The notes: generated by a model from the sequence alone, not told the origin. 22,263 bases of DNA from PALSA-607 sp036510735 (GCA_036510735.1 DATCDK010000010.1:1-22263), one strand, 5' to 3'; counted from the stretch's first letter, positions 6,595 through 15,041 are shown. Numbers and translations: made by a program.

Positions 6595-8736
6595 CTACGG
6601 CGCGTCGGTGTATTGGATCGAGACTTGGTTCGAATAGCCGTGCGGCACTGTCGTTCCGTCCGACAGCCAGGTCTCATAGAACACGGGCTGTGGCTGAGCG
6701 TGGTCACCGACCACGACGAAGTGCGCGATGCCGGTGCTGTCGGTGACGGCCGACACCGGACTCGTTCCTTCGCCGGCGCCATTGATGCTCGACTCGCCAG
6801 CAAGGAGTCCGCCGGACGCGTAGACAACCTGTCCCATCACGACAACGACACCCGCGCGATGCACCGGATTACCGTACTGGTCTTGCAGTTGGACGGCGAG
6901 TGGTACCGGCGTGTGCACCGGAACAGCTTCGTTCACCGCATCAGGAACGATCGACGTCGAGAACCGTGACACCAGGTAAGTAGCGCTCGTCGACATCGCG
7001 GCCGGGCCGCTGGTGAACGCGGCGACGAACATCGGGGCTGCGACTGCCGGCATCGATGCCGTGTTCGGTGCACGCAGAATAAACGTACTCGTGCCATGGG
7101 CCGCGACGACAGGAATCACCGCGTGCCCGGCTGCGTCGACCGCGTTCCAGAAGGTCGTCGCGTGTGCCTGCGTCTGCACGGTGAAGTGCGGGTGCTGCGC
7201 TTTCCCGGTGTGGTTCGTCACCTGAACCGTCGCCTGGTCGATGGTGCCGAGCTGACCGGTTGACTGCGTGTCGACGACCCGAACCGACAAGGGCGCGGGC
7301 GTACTAACAGCCGCGATTGTGAGGCCTAACGTCACAACGCCACCCGCGACTAGGCCGAGACTGATCCACCGCTGATAGCTGTGCCGCACCCGCCACCCGA
7401 CCGGCGGCGCACCAGCCGTTACGCCCGCGATGATGGCCGCGGGAACCAGCATGAACAGGTACGAGCCGAACGAGCGTGTCGGCAGGAAGAACGTCACGCC
7501 TACCAGCGGCACCCATGCCCGCTTCAACGCGGCGTATCGGTAGCGGAAAGCCAGCAAGGCCAAGGCGAAACAGGCGACACCCGCAAGGCTGTAGAGGGCG
7601 AGTCGCCCGCCGCCGAGGTGGTTGAAGATAGTCAGGTCGACAAGCCCTTGCCCATCGGGGATCGTCGGTTGCACCAGCGGAAGCAACGTTCCTCGCACCC
7701 AAGCAGCAGGGTCGGCGACGATGAACGGCGCGTTCAACAGCAGGAAGGTACCGAGTGCCGTCGCCGCATAACGGCCGACAACCCTCGCGCCGTCCGTACC
7801 GTTTTCGCGGTGTTCGATCCACAACCCGATCAATAGGAACGGCGCGAGGAACCACGGTGTCTGCTTGACGCTGCAGGCGATGCCGAGGGCGATCGGTCCG
7901 ATCCACCTCGCGACGGAGTCTTCGAGATGGACGCCATAGCGGTCCCATCGGTAGATAGCGATCAATACGAAGGGAACGAAGAGTGCGTCAGTGAGGCCGC
8001 CGAGCATGAATGACAGGTACACGGCGGCACTGAGAATGAGTCCCGAGACCCACGATGCACGCGCGGGCAGCATGCGCCACAACATGAAGCCCGACAGTGC
8101 CCAGAACGCAACGTCGATGACGTTCGCCGCCTGCGTGTGGAAGCCGAGAATAAGTGCGGGCACGTAGAAGAGGAAGGACGCCGACGGGTACGAGAGGTTG
8201 TCGACCTCGGTGCCGTCGAGCCGGTAGGTATGAAAGATCTGCGGCACATGGAACTGCGTGAGCGCCGGCGCCATCGAGTGCGTGTACGGATTCAGTCCGT
8301 GCATTGCGAGGCTCGCAGCGTACTGGTCGAAGGCAGCTCCATCGGTGCCGTAGCCAGGCTGCGTCATCCAGACTGCGGCCGCGTAGAAACCGATGCCGAT
8401 AACGAGGGCGACGAGCACGAGCGCTTGCCCGCGCACCCCGAGGCCGTCACGGCCGACCCATGCCCGCCAGCCGCCCCACAAGCTGATCAGGATCAACGCA
8501 ACGCTGACGATGTTCGCGCCCGGGACCAGCGTCGATCCGCCCCACGCCTGCAGGCCGGTGAGCCCGGTGAGCAAGCTGACTAGTGACCAACCGATGCGCG
8601 CGGTTAGCAGCGTTGGATCTGCGTCGTCCGGCCCCGCGTGGTGTCGCGGTCGGCGAGCCGCCTCTTCAGCCAGAGCAACGCGACGGGCTTCTTCGAAGAT
8701 GAGGCGACGCGAAGGCAGGACGTCGAACGTGCTCAC
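6595..8736 (-). CDS. Polytopic GT-C-like membrane protein with C-terminal Ig-like domains
   Basis: The 713-residue protein has a cytoplasmic N-terminus (about 1-45), roughly a dozen hydrophobic helices to about residue 480, then an extracytoplasmic beta-rich region to the end. After TM3, the first external loop has acidic residues in YGTDGAAFDQYAASLAMHGLNPYTHSM (about 129-155). A conserved acidic first loop is typical of GT-C glycosyltransferases that use polyprenyl-phosphate sugars. The tail appears to contain two beta-sandwich units. The last one (about 610-713), with LQDQYGNPVHRAG and TDSTGIAHFVV, resembles bacterial Ig-like (Big_1/invasin-type) domains. Fusion of a GT-C-like core with such a tail is uncommon. 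The GTG start overlaps the TGA of the upstream gene by 4 nt, so the two are coupled. A sugar-transfer role is inference; no family name is certain. Confidence 0.8.
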   Translation of the reverse strand: MSTFDVLPSRRLIFEEARRVALAEEAARRPRHHAGPDDADPTLLTARIGWSLVSLLTGLTGLQAWGGSTLVPGANIVSVALILISLWGGWRAWVGRDGLGVRGQALVLVALVIGIGFYAAAVWMTQPGYGTDGAAFDQYAASLAMHGLNPYTHSMAPALTQFHVPQIFHTYRLDGTEVDNLSYPSASFLFYVPALILGFHTQAANVIDVAFWALSGFMLWRMLPARASWVSGLILSAAVYLSFMLGGLTDALFVPFVLIAIYRWDRYGVHLEDSVARWIGPIALGIACSVKQTPWFLAPFLLIGLWIEHRENGTDGARVVGRYAATALGTFLLLNAPFIVADPAAWVRGTLLPLVQPTIPDGQGLVDLTIFNHLGGGRLALYSLAGVACFALALLAFRYRYAALKRAWVPLVGVTFFLPTRSFGSYLFMLVPAAIIAGVTAGAPPVGWRVRHSYQRWISLGLVAGGVVTLGLTIAAVSTPAPLSVRVVDTQSTGQLGTIDQATVQVTNHTGKAQHPHFTVQTQAHATTFWNAVDAAGHAVIPVVAAHGTSTFILRAPNTASMPAVAAPMFVAAFTSGPAAMSTSATYLVSRFSTSIVPDAVNEAVPVHTPVPLAVQLQDQYGNPVHRAGVVVVMGQVVYASGGLLAGESSINGAGEGTSPVSAVTDSTGIAHFVVVGDHAQPQPVFYETWLSDGTTVPHGYSNQVSIQYTDAP

Positions 8737-9641
8737 GATCGTGCGTGCTTCGGGGTGAACGTTGGCGTTGGCGCGGGTCGCTGCTTAGCTGGCGTACCGG
8801 ACGACGAATGCCTAGGCACAAAGGAATCCGGACGCCGACGGCGCACCGTCAGCATCATTGCTCCGATCGCGACGACGAGCACTACCAAGACGGCGAGCAA
8901 GGTCTTGCCGACCATGGAGCCGCCAGGGCTCTTCGTGAACTGCTCGCCTAGAACGGCAGTGGGCGGAGTGCTACCGGACGACGAGGGGCTGGCGTTCGTG
9001 ATTGCCGACGCGCTCGCACCGTTCGGCGCGAGGACGGCGAAGTCAGGGTCCGCCGCGAGACTTACGGTGACGCTTCCGTCCGTGAAGACGGCGTCCTGTA
9101 GAGTCGCCGCAGTCGACAGGCTGGTGAACTCGACGAGCAGGTCACCCGCGTCGATACCGGAACCGGTAATCGTCAGGGTGAGCGGGTGGACAAACAAGCT
9201 GGTGATCGGCTTGCCGTTGGCATCGTCGATGCTGATGCCGACGCCGGCAATTGCTGAGTAGCCGCTGAACCCGAGCTGGGGGAGCGCCGCGTTGATGCCA
9301 CTTAGGTCAGGTGCGGTGATGATGGCCTGAATCGGCTGGCTGAATGCACCGTCCGGAACAGTGAGCTCTGCCTCGCCGCCTGGCACGTTGGCGCTCACCG
9401 TGCCGCCGGTCACGCCGAAGGCGTGCGTCGTGACAATGCTGCTGAAGCCACCAGGGGCGGCCGCCGGGCCCCCGATTCCCGGGCCATAGCCACCGCCCGC
9501 TGCGTGAGCTGCGGAGTCGCCGAACAGACTGATGGTCGCGATCACCGCGAAGATCAGCAGCGCGAAGCGCGCGATCCGCAAAGTGGCAGGACGGGATCGC
9601 TTCCGCGCGGCTCGTCCGAAGACGACGAGCAGACTCGACAC
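8733..9641 (-). CDS. Secreted, C-terminally membrane-anchored protein with ZU5-like domain
   Basis: About 302 residues from the GTG at 9641, chosen because a GGGGGA tract immediately precedes it; an in-frame GTG at 9665 adds eight residues. The N-terminus is basic and hydrophobic, with a signal peptide likely cleaved after AHA near residue 48. A Gly/Pro/Ala linker follows, then a beta-rich region whose start (GGTVSANVPGGEAELTVPDG) resembles ZU5 domains. Near the C-terminus a Ser/Thr/Pro linker leads to one TM helix (about 243-266), an RRRR stop-transfer and a Pro/Thr-rich cytoplasmic tail. It is thus probably anchored on the outer face of the membrane. The 4-nt overlap with the GT-C-like gene suggests the two act together at the cell envelope. 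The function is unknown. Confidence 0.78.
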   Translation of the reverse strand: MSSLLVVFGRAARKRSRPATLRIARFALLIFAVIATISLFGDSAAHAAGGGYGPGIGGPAAAPGGFSSIVTTHAFGVTGGTVSANVPGGEAELTVPDGAFSQPIQAIITAPDLSGINAALPQLGFSGYSAIAGVGISIDDANGKPITSLFVHPLTLTITGSGIDAGDLLVEFTSLSTAATLQDAVFTDGSVTVSLAADPDFAVLAPNGASASAITNASPSSSGSTPPTAVLGEQFTKSPGGSMVGKTLLAVLVVLVVAIGAMMLTVRRRRPDSFVPRHSSSGTPAKQRPAPTPTFTPKHARS

Positions 9642-9748
9642 GCTTCCCCCAGCCCCCCACTGCACACCAAAGCTCGAACTTCATGGTTGCGCCGCAACGG
9701 CAATCGCGCTGCCAAAGTCGAACTAGAGACCCGAATGGCCTAACCGAA

Positions 9749-9768
9749 GCCCGCGCGAGAAAGCGGGC
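9749..9768. other. Perfect hairpin in divergent intergenic region
   Basis: GCCCGC (9749-9754) and GCGGGC (9763-9768) flank an 8-nt loop. It lies between two divergent genes, so it is not an obvious terminator and could instead be an operator or an mRNA leader structure. Nothing else gene-like is seen in 9666-9877. Confidence 0.35.
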
Positions 9769-9877
9769 GAATCTGAGTGAGCACGGTTGACGCCCGAAAA
9801 CGTAGCTGCCCTCCGAAAATCCGACGGAAAGCACAGCGAATACTCGCAAGCAGGCACCGAATGAGTGCGTTGGCCGG

Positions 9878-9883
9878 TAAGGT
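9878..9883 (+). promoter_or_regulatory. Probable -10 box for a leaderless message
   Basis: TAAGGT matches TANNNT and ends 8 nt before the GTG at 9892. No SD is present, so transcription probably starts at or within a base or two of the start codon. No clear -35 is visible. Confidence 0.4.
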
Positions 9884-9891
9884 AGCTCCTC

Positions 9892-10854
9892 GTGACCGCT
9901 GTGGCGCAGATGACTGGCGAGCCCGGCGCTCCAGCGCGATTCAGCCACGAAGCCCTGCTCTACACCGACACCGACACCTTCCTGGCCGGTGTGCTGCCGT
10001 TCCTGCGCGAGGGTCTGCGGGGCGACGAAGACATCTACGTCGTTGTCGACGAGCACACGATCGAGGTCCTTCGTCGCGAGCTCGGACCCGCTGCCGACCG
10101 CGTCGTCTTCGACGACATGGCGCAGGTGGGTGCCAATCCAGCGCGCATCATCCCGGCCTGGAAAGACTTCGTTGAGCATCGCCGTCCTGGCGCACCGATA
10201 CGCGGGATCGGCGAGCCTATTTGGGCTTCGCGGACGCCTGCCGAACTTGTCGAATGCCAGCGGCACGAGGCCTTGCTGAATATCGCGTTCGAAACCACAG
10301 AGGAATTTCGGCTGCTCTGTCCGTACGACGCCGCGACGCTCGACGCCGCAGTGTTGGCCGAGGCGCACAACACGCACCCGGTCATCGTCGCCGCCGACGC
10401 GGCGCATTCAAGTCCGACGTTCGGAACATCTCGACTGGCGGCCAGGCGCTTCGAGGATCCGCTGTCAGAGCCAGCGGATACTCCCCACATCTTCGTGTTC
10501 ACGGGTACGCAGATCCAGGCCGTGCGCGCATTTGCCCGCGGCGTGGCAGCCAGTTACGGGCTGCCTGCAGAACGCACGACCGACCTCGTGCTCTCAGTGA
10601 ACGAGATCGCGACCAACAGCATCAGACACGGCGGTGGGGTCGGTGTCCTTCGGATGTGGGCGAGCAACGGTTCATTGATCTCGGAAGTCGCCGACTCGGG
10701 CGTCATCGACGAGCCGCTTCTTGGCCGCGTGCGCCCCAAGCTGGATCAGGAGGGCGGGCACGGTGTGTGGCTCGCCACTCAGCTGTGCGATCTCATCCAG
10801 ATCCGCACCTACGACACCGGCAGCGTCGTCCGTCTGCACATGTTCTTGCAGTAG
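9892..10854 (+). CDS. MEDS-domain / RsbW-type ATPase fusion, probable anti-sigma regulator
   Basis: The 320-residue protein joins two domains. Residues about 17-165 match the MEDS sensory domain (FSHEALLYTDTDTFLAGVLPF; RRPGAPIRGIGEPIWASRTPAEL), as in DcmR-like proteins. Residues about 205-318 form a GHKL ATPase of the RsbW/anti-sigma type, with N-box NEIATNSIRHGG (237-248), G1 VADSG (266-270) and G2 GGHGVWLATQLCD (288-300). There is no His phosphoacceptor domain, so it is more likely an anti-sigma or partner-switching Ser kinase than a classical sensor kinase. This architecture recurs in actinobacteria. The MEDS ligand is unknown. The gene opens a cluster of stress-signalling proteins running to 15743. 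The GTG start is supported by the leaderless promoter just upstream. Confidence 0.88.
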   Translation: MTAVAQMTGEPGAPARFSHEALLYTDTDTFLAGVLPFLREGLRGDEDIYVVVDEHTIEVLRRELGPAADRVVFDDMAQVGANPARIIPAWKDFVEHRRPGAPIRGIGEPIWASRTPAELVECQRHEALLNIAFETTEEFRLLCPYDAATLDAAVLAEAHNTHPVIVAADAAHSSPTFGTSRLAARRFEDPLSEPADTPHIFVFTGTQIQAVRAFARGVAASYGLPAERTTDLVLSVNEIATNSIRHGGGVGVLRMWASNGSLISEVADSGVIDEPLLGRVRPKLDQEGGHGVWLATQLCDLIQIRTYDTGSVVRLHMFLQ

Positions 10855-10875
10855 CCGCCTGAAGAATGTTCTTGT

Positions 10876-11088
10876 CTAGGTCTTCTTCTTGCCAATCGAC
10901 GGGAACCGCCGCTTCACGGCCGCACGCACCTTCTTCTTCTCCGCGGGCGTGCCGTTCTGTGCAACTCGTGCGAGCGCGTTCCGCGCGTGAGCCTTGTCAG
11001 GGATCGGGTACTTGCGCTTGCCCGGAAGTGCGAATGACGTCGTACTCAGTTTCTTGCGTTCCTTGGTGCTGCTCAGATCCTTCGCCAT
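10876..11088 (-). CDS. Small basic conserved protein (DUF6582-like, tentative)
   Basis: The 70-residue, Lys/Arg-rich product contains the segment LPGKRKYPIPDKAHARNALARV followed by a short basic helix and a KKK tail. I recall a similar small family in actinobacteria and phages labelled DUF6582, but I am not certain of the name. The high charge is compatible with nucleic-acid binding, which is inference only. The ATG at 11088 has a purine-rich leader GGAAGGTGCGGGAA. A near-consensus SigB/SigF-type promoter at 11132-11157 points straight at it with a leader of about 37 nt, so it is probably a general-stress gene. It is convergent with the MEDS-ATPase gene and divergent from the 107-residue gene at 11315. 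Confidence 0.78.
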   Translation of the reverse strand: MAKDLSSTKERKKLSTTSFALPGKRKYPIPDKAHARNALARVAQNGTPAEKKKVRAAVKRRFPSIGKKKT

Positions 11089-11131
11089 TTCCCGCACCTT
11101 CCTTCGTCTTAGCCCACGTTCAGCATCCGCG

Positions 11132-11157
11132 ATACCCGAGCCCCACGCCGTCCAAAC
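11132..11157 (-). promoter_or_regulatory. SigB/SigF-type general-stress promoter
   Basis: On the minus strand the -35 GTTT (11157-11154) and -10 GGGTAT (11137-11132) are separated by 16 bp. This fits the consensus GTTT-N15-17-GGGTAT of the SigB/SigF group-3 sigma factors in actinobacteria. Predicted transcription start is near 11125, about 37 nt before the ATG of the small basic gene. The -10 is a perfect match. Confidence 0.7.
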
Positions 11158-11196
11158 CGATGCTCTTGGCACTTTCAAGGAGGCGAAAACTCGCAG

Positions 11197-11221
11197 GTGA
11201 GAAACGGCGGGAAGCGGGTAA
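11197..11221 (+). promoter_or_regulatory. Weak SigB-like promoter for the 11315 gene
   Basis: GTGA (11197-11200), a 15-bp spacer and GGGTAA (11216-11221) give a partial match to GTTT-N15-GGGTAT on the plus strand. The leader would be about 85 nt. The -35 matches at only two of four bases. Confidence 0.3.
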
Positions 11222-11314
11222 TGCGTCGCCAACAGATCACAAGGGAGTAAGGGCGAAGGCGATCCTTGGCTACGGGGTCCCGAAGCGCTAGCCCCCACTG
11301 AAGGAGATGACGCA

Positions 11315-11638
11315 ATGCCTCGCTCATGGAGTGACAAGCGGGAACGCCAGTACGAACACATTAAGGAGGGCCTCGAAGATCGCGGTCGTCCCGTTGACAC
11401 CGCCGAGGAGATTGCCGCTCGAACGGTCAACAAAGAACGGGCGCGGGCTGGCGAATCGAGGACCGCGAGCCGCGCATCAACGGACGACATTTCATCTGGA
11501 CGGCGGGGTGGCTTGCGTTCTCACAGCGGCCCTGGCGGCCGCACCAAGGCCCAGCTCTACGGCGAGGCGCGGCGGATGAATGTCAAGGGCCGCTCGTCCA
11601 TGACCAAGGCCCAGCTGGAGCGGGCGGTCGACCGCTAA
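11315..11638 (+). CDS. Small conserved protein of the actinobacterial 'plasmid stabilization' type
   Basis: The 107-residue, highly charged protein has two parts. Residues 1-47 (RQYEHIKEGLEDRG, then TAEEIAARTVNKERARAGE) match small actinobacterial proteins annotated as plasmid stabilization proteins. Residues about 74-107 (GGRTKAQLYGEARRMNVKGRSSMTKAQLERAV) look like a Rho-N/SAP-like helical nucleic-acid-binding motif, with the phrase TKAQL repeated. The database name is historical; there is no toxin partner or plasmid gene here, and a chromosomal stress or nucleoid role is more likely. AAGGAGATGACGCA directly precedes the ATG. It is divergent from the stress-promoter-driven small basic gene, and may itself carry a weak SigB-like promoter. 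Confidence 0.8.
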   Translation: MPRSWSDKRERQYEHIKEGLEDRGRPVDTAEEIAARTVNKERARAGESRTASRASTDDISSGRRGGLRSHSGPGGRTKAQLYGEARRMNVKGRSSMTKAQLERAVDR

Positions 11639-11742
11639 CGCGGTGCTGTTGGACAACGGCATGCTTGCCACTTAAGCTGTCCGCCGTTTCAGCCAGTACG
11701 CGCACCACCTGACCCTGGGTAACGAGCACTGGAGAGCACCAC

Positions 11743-13425
11743 ATGGTGAGCCCGTCTCGCCTGCAGCGCGGCGTCCGCGATGCTTTCCCACGCCGATTTA
11801 TGAGCGTGGGACGGCTCGGCTTCGTCGTGGGGCTGATCGGACTTGTTGTCACGGGGTCGCTCGCCTGGACCGCGCGATCCCTCAACCGCAGCAATGAGCA
11901 TCGGCTCCTGCAGGTTCAGACGGCCCAGGGCGGAGCGCTCATTGCCTCGTCGATTCTCGGTATCGAGGCTCCCCTTGCGACGGCACTGCAGATCGAGACC
12001 GTCACCGGCGGCGACACCGGTCAGTTCGCGAGATTCATGTCCGCCTATACGGGGTCCGGGCAGCTCTTCGTTTCGGCGTCCGTGTGGCAGGTAGCTGGTT
12101 CCGGCGCGCACATGGTCACGTCGGTCGGACAGCCAGGCACGCTCGAAACGGCAGCGGTGCAGGCACTCGTCGCAAAGGCGCTACATAGCTCGACGTTTGT
12201 GGTGACTGGGATCCCCGCGAACACGCCGCAACTGATCGGCTTCGCCCTTGCGAACTCAGCGAGCCCGACCTACGCCATCGTTGCCGAGCGAGCGATTCCG
12301 GCGAACCGCAAGGTAGCCGTCGAGAGCAATTCAGCGTTCTCCGACCTTAAATACGCGACTTACCTGGGTGCGACGACGAACTCGGCGCAGCTGACAACAA
12401 CAGACGTCTCGCCCAGCCAGTTGCCACTCAGAGGCGCTGCGCGGGTCGTCGTCCCCTTTGGTGATACGTCAGTCACACTCGTCGCCGCGCCGTTGGGACA
12501 TCTAGGCGGATCGCTTGGCGCAAACCTGCCGTGGATAGTCCTCGCGGTTGGCATCGTGCTGACTATCACGTCGGTATTCGTCGCAGTGCGGTTGGCCAGA
12601 AGGCGCAGGGAAGCCGAGGTGAACGCCGAAACCATCAGCGAGCTCTATCGTGACCTCGACCGCCTCTACGGGGAGCAGCGGAGCATCGCGCTCACGCTTC
12701 AGCATGCTCTCCTGCCGCGACGCATTCCCTCCATCGCGGAGCTTGAGATCGCCTCCCGTTACGTGGCCGGAGCCGACGGGGTCGACGTCGGTGGAGACTG
12801 GTACAGCCTCGTGCAAGTTGACGAGCAGCGATTCGCGTTTGTCGTCGGAGACGTTTCGGGTCGGGGCATCAACGCCGCCACGATAATGGCCCAACTCCGG
12901 TACACAGTGCGGGCCTACCTGCTGGAGGGCCACGGCCCTGGTGCCGCCCTCGGAATGTGTTCTCGTCAGCTCGACATCGCCGAGGACGGACACTTCGCGA
13001 CGATCCTCGTCGGAGTGGGAGACCTCGGTTCACGAGAGGTCACGTTGGCCAATGCTGGCCACTTGAACCCGCTCCTGGTTTCGGTCACCGGATCGAGATT
13101 CATCGAGACCCCTGTCGGGCTACCGATCGGGGTCGGTGCGGCCACGTATGCGGAGACAACACTTGTCATGCCGCCTGGGTCGACCCTGCTTGCCTTTACC
13201 GACGGACTCGTCGAACGACGAGGCGAAGACATCGACCTCGGCTTCCAGCGGTTGGCGCACGCCGCGACCGACTTGGGGAAGACGCTGGACGGCGCGCTCA
13301 CCAGGCTGCTCTCGATAGTGGCGGAGGACACCGCGGGGGACGACATCGCGATCCTTGCATTCCGATGGGTCGGCCGCGAGCTGCCCGACCCGGTTGTTAT
13401 TGGCGCCAGCGGATCGCGAGTATGA
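11743..13425 (+). CDS. Membrane-bound PP2C-type (SpoIIE/RsbU-like) serine phosphatase with external sensor
   Basis: The 560-residue protein has TM1 at about 22-44, an extracytoplasmic sensor region at about 45-261, TM2 at about 262-285, a coiled-coil linker at about 288-315 and a SpoIIE/PP2C phosphatase domain at about 325-542. Metal-binding acidic residues are intact: GGDWY (D352), GDVSGRG (D370), FTDG (D487) and GDD (D533/D534). Such enzymes dephosphorylate anti-sigma-factor antagonists, freeing a stress sigma factor in response to the sensed signal. GGAGAG lies 8 nt before the ATG. Its paralog at 13397-14965 is convergent and the two genes overlap by 29 bp at their 3' ends. The ligand is unknown, and no STAS antagonist or sigma factor is visible in the window. 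Confidence 0.93.
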   Translation: MVSPSRLQRGVRDAFPRRFMSVGRLGFVVGLIGLVVTGSLAWTARSLNRSNEHRLLQVQTAQGGALIASSILGIEAPLATALQIETVTGGDTGQFARFMSAYTGSGQLFVSASVWQVAGSGAHMVTSVGQPGTLETAAVQALVAKALHSSTFVVTGIPANTPQLIGFALANSASPTYAIVAERAIPANRKVAVESNSAFSDLKYATYLGATTNSAQLTTTDVSPSQLPLRGAARVVVPFGDTSVTLVAAPLGHLGGSLGANLPWIVLAVGIVLTITSVFVAVRLARRRREAEVNAETISELYRDLDRLYGEQRSIALTLQHALLPRRIPSIAELEIASRYVAGADGVDVGGDWYSLVQVDEQRFAFVVGDVSGRGINAATIMAQLRYTVRAYLLEGHGPGAALGMCSRQLDIAEDGHFATILVGVGDLGSREVTLANAGHLNPLLVSVTGSRFIETPVGLPIGVGAATYAETTLVMPPGSTLLAFTDGLVERRGEDIDLGFQRLAHAATDLGKTLDGALTRLLSIVAEDTAGDDIAILAFRWVGRELPDPVVIGASGSRV

Positions 13426-14965
13426 CGGTGTCGTCGGGGGCGTCGGCAACGATCAATGCATGGACTAACCCGTCGACGAATTCGCCAAGGGACTCCGTCT
13501 GACCGGTTGCGGCAGCGCGAAGGCGTTCGAGTCCAACGTCGATCGATTCGTCGTCCTTGCGTTCGATCAAGCCATCGGTGAAGGCGATCAGCGTCGCGTG
13601 GGGCGGGACGTCGAAGGTAACGGTGGTCAGATTGGCGAGCGGTTCTACACCGACGGGCGGCGCGGCGAGGCCGACGATGAATTCCGCAACACCGTCGCGT
13701 ACAACGAGCGGCATGAAGTGTCCGGCGGACACGACCGTCACGCGGTGCCGACCGACGTCAATTTCGCCTGCTAACACGGTGGCGAACTGTTGATCGGTTT
13801 CGATGTCGAGCAACGCACTCAGTTTCACGAGCACGGTGGCGACGTCGTCGTCCTGCGCGATGTAGGCGCGGATCGCGTATCGCAACGACGCCATCGTCGT
13901 GGCAGCCTGCAAACCACGTCCCGACACGTCACCGACGAAGAACACGCAGCGGTCGTTGCCGGTGGAGATGACGTCGTACCAGTCGCCGCCGACCTCGATG
14001 TCGACGACACCCGCAAGGTACCGGGTGGCAATCTCCACGCCCTCGATCTCTGGTACTCGCGGCAGCAACGCGTGTTGCAGGTAACCCGCAATGTTTTGCT
14101 GTTCGCGATACAGGCGGCCGTTATCTCGGGCGAGACTCTCCGCAAACAGGCGGCGTCGCAGCGCGTACTCGACCGCCGCGCCACTGCCGAAAGCGAGCGC
14201 TAGTCCGACGCCGAGGACGATCCACTCCAGTGCTGCTGACAAGTTGCCGCTGAGCTGCCTGCTGGATGCGCCGACCATCGTGATGAACGTGTCGCCAAAA
14301 GGCAGGGACGTCGATGAGGTGCGGCCGCGGATCGGCGTGCTTCCAGTGGCTTCGAGCAGGTCAGCAGCATCGGGCTTTGACCCGAGGTAAAGCGCGAACT
14401 TCAACTGCGCGAACGGGGAGGAAGCTGGAACTGCGACCTGCCGGTTAGCCGGTAGCGAGGTCTCGCGGTACACCATGTATCCACTCGTATCGTCTACGGG
14501 CATTTCTGCGTATCCGAGCCGCAGTGATGTGCCGGGCAGGATTCCGGTGACGAACAACGAGGCGCTCGGATGCACGGTCGCAAAGAAGGCACCGTCGAGG
14601 TGTTCGTTGACCAGCGCCAGCGGAGGTCCGATCGAGGTGATTTCTTGTGCGTGTCCGTTGGTCAGCCGCCACAGGGAGACCGACCCGGAGTTGCCCGTCG
14701 ACACCGTCCCGGCGGCCACGAAACGTTGGAAGGTCTGGGCATTGCCATTCGTATCGATCCCGATCTGCACCGCGTCGACGAGCTGTGACTGCACGACCGG
14801 CAACGCACTTGAGATGGCCGCCGCAGTTTGCTGCACCTGTTGGGCCAGCAAACGGTCGTTGTTGTGGGTGTTGACCGTGTCGGTGACCCAGGCCAAGCCC
14901 AGGGTCAGCGCCACGCCGATCCCGACCACTCCGGCGCTGAGCGGACGCAATCTAAGGGCGAACAT
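13397..14965 (-). CDS. Membrane-bound PP2C-type (SpoIIE/RsbU-like) serine phosphatase, paralog
   Basis: The 522-residue protein has the same architecture as the gene at 11743: TM1 about 8-28, external sensor about 29-245, TM2 about 246-268, short coiled-coil, and phosphatase domain about 292-521. Metal ligands are present in GGDWYD (D328), GDVSGRG (D346), FTDG (D464) and PDD (D511/D512). The sensor regions share the pattern LPANRQVAVP.S.FAQLKFALYLG, so the two arose by duplication of the whole gene. The ATG at 14965 is preferred by alignment with the paralog; ATG 14986 in the same frame is possible. An open frame continues to 15703 but reads as non-coding. It is divergent from the RsbW-like gene at 15180, a plausible functional partner. 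Confidence 0.92.
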   Translation of the reverse strand: MFALRLRPLSAGVVGIGVALTLGLAWVTDTVNTHNNDRLLAQQVQQTAAAISSALPVVQSQLVDAVQIGIDTNGNAQTFQRFVAAGTVSTGNSGSVSLWRLTNGHAQEITSIGPPLALVNEHLDGAFFATVHPSASLFVTGILPGTSLRLGYAEMPVDDTSGYMVYRETSLPANRQVAVPASSPFAQLKFALYLGSKPDAADLLEATGSTPIRGRTSSTSLPFGDTFITMVGASSRQLSGNLSAALEWIVLGVGLALAFGSGAAVEYALRRRLFAESLARDNGRLYREQQNIAGYLQHALLPRVPEIEGVEIATRYLAGVVDIEVGGDWYDVISTGNDRCVFFVGDVSGRGLQAATTMASLRYAIRAYIAQDDDVATVLVKLSALLDIETDQQFATVLAGEIDVGRHRVTVVSAGHFMPLVVRDGVAEFIVGLAAPPVGVEPLANLTTVTFDVPPHATLIAFTDGLIERKDDESIDVGLERLRAAATGQTESLGEFVDGLVHALIVADAPDDTVILAIRWRQ

Positions 14966-15041
14966 TTGCGTGTGAGTCTGACACATCGCCACTATTCGGA
15001 ACAGGCTTGACAGCGCTGGCCGCGCGGCCTTCAGCGCGAGT

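Noticed and set aside
10840..10873. Direct repeat ATGTTCTTG (10840 and 10865)
   Set aside because: Only 9 bp, one copy inside the coding end of the MEDS gene; too short to distinguish from chance.
11089..11490. N-terminal extension of the small basic protein to 204 residues
   Set aside because: The extension overlaps the conserved 11315 gene and the promoter motif, while a good SD and ATG are present at 11088.
11315..11638. Plasmid maintenance or toxin-antitoxin locus
   Set aside because: The family name is historical. There is no toxin, partition or replication gene nearby and the flanking genes are chromosomal stress functions.
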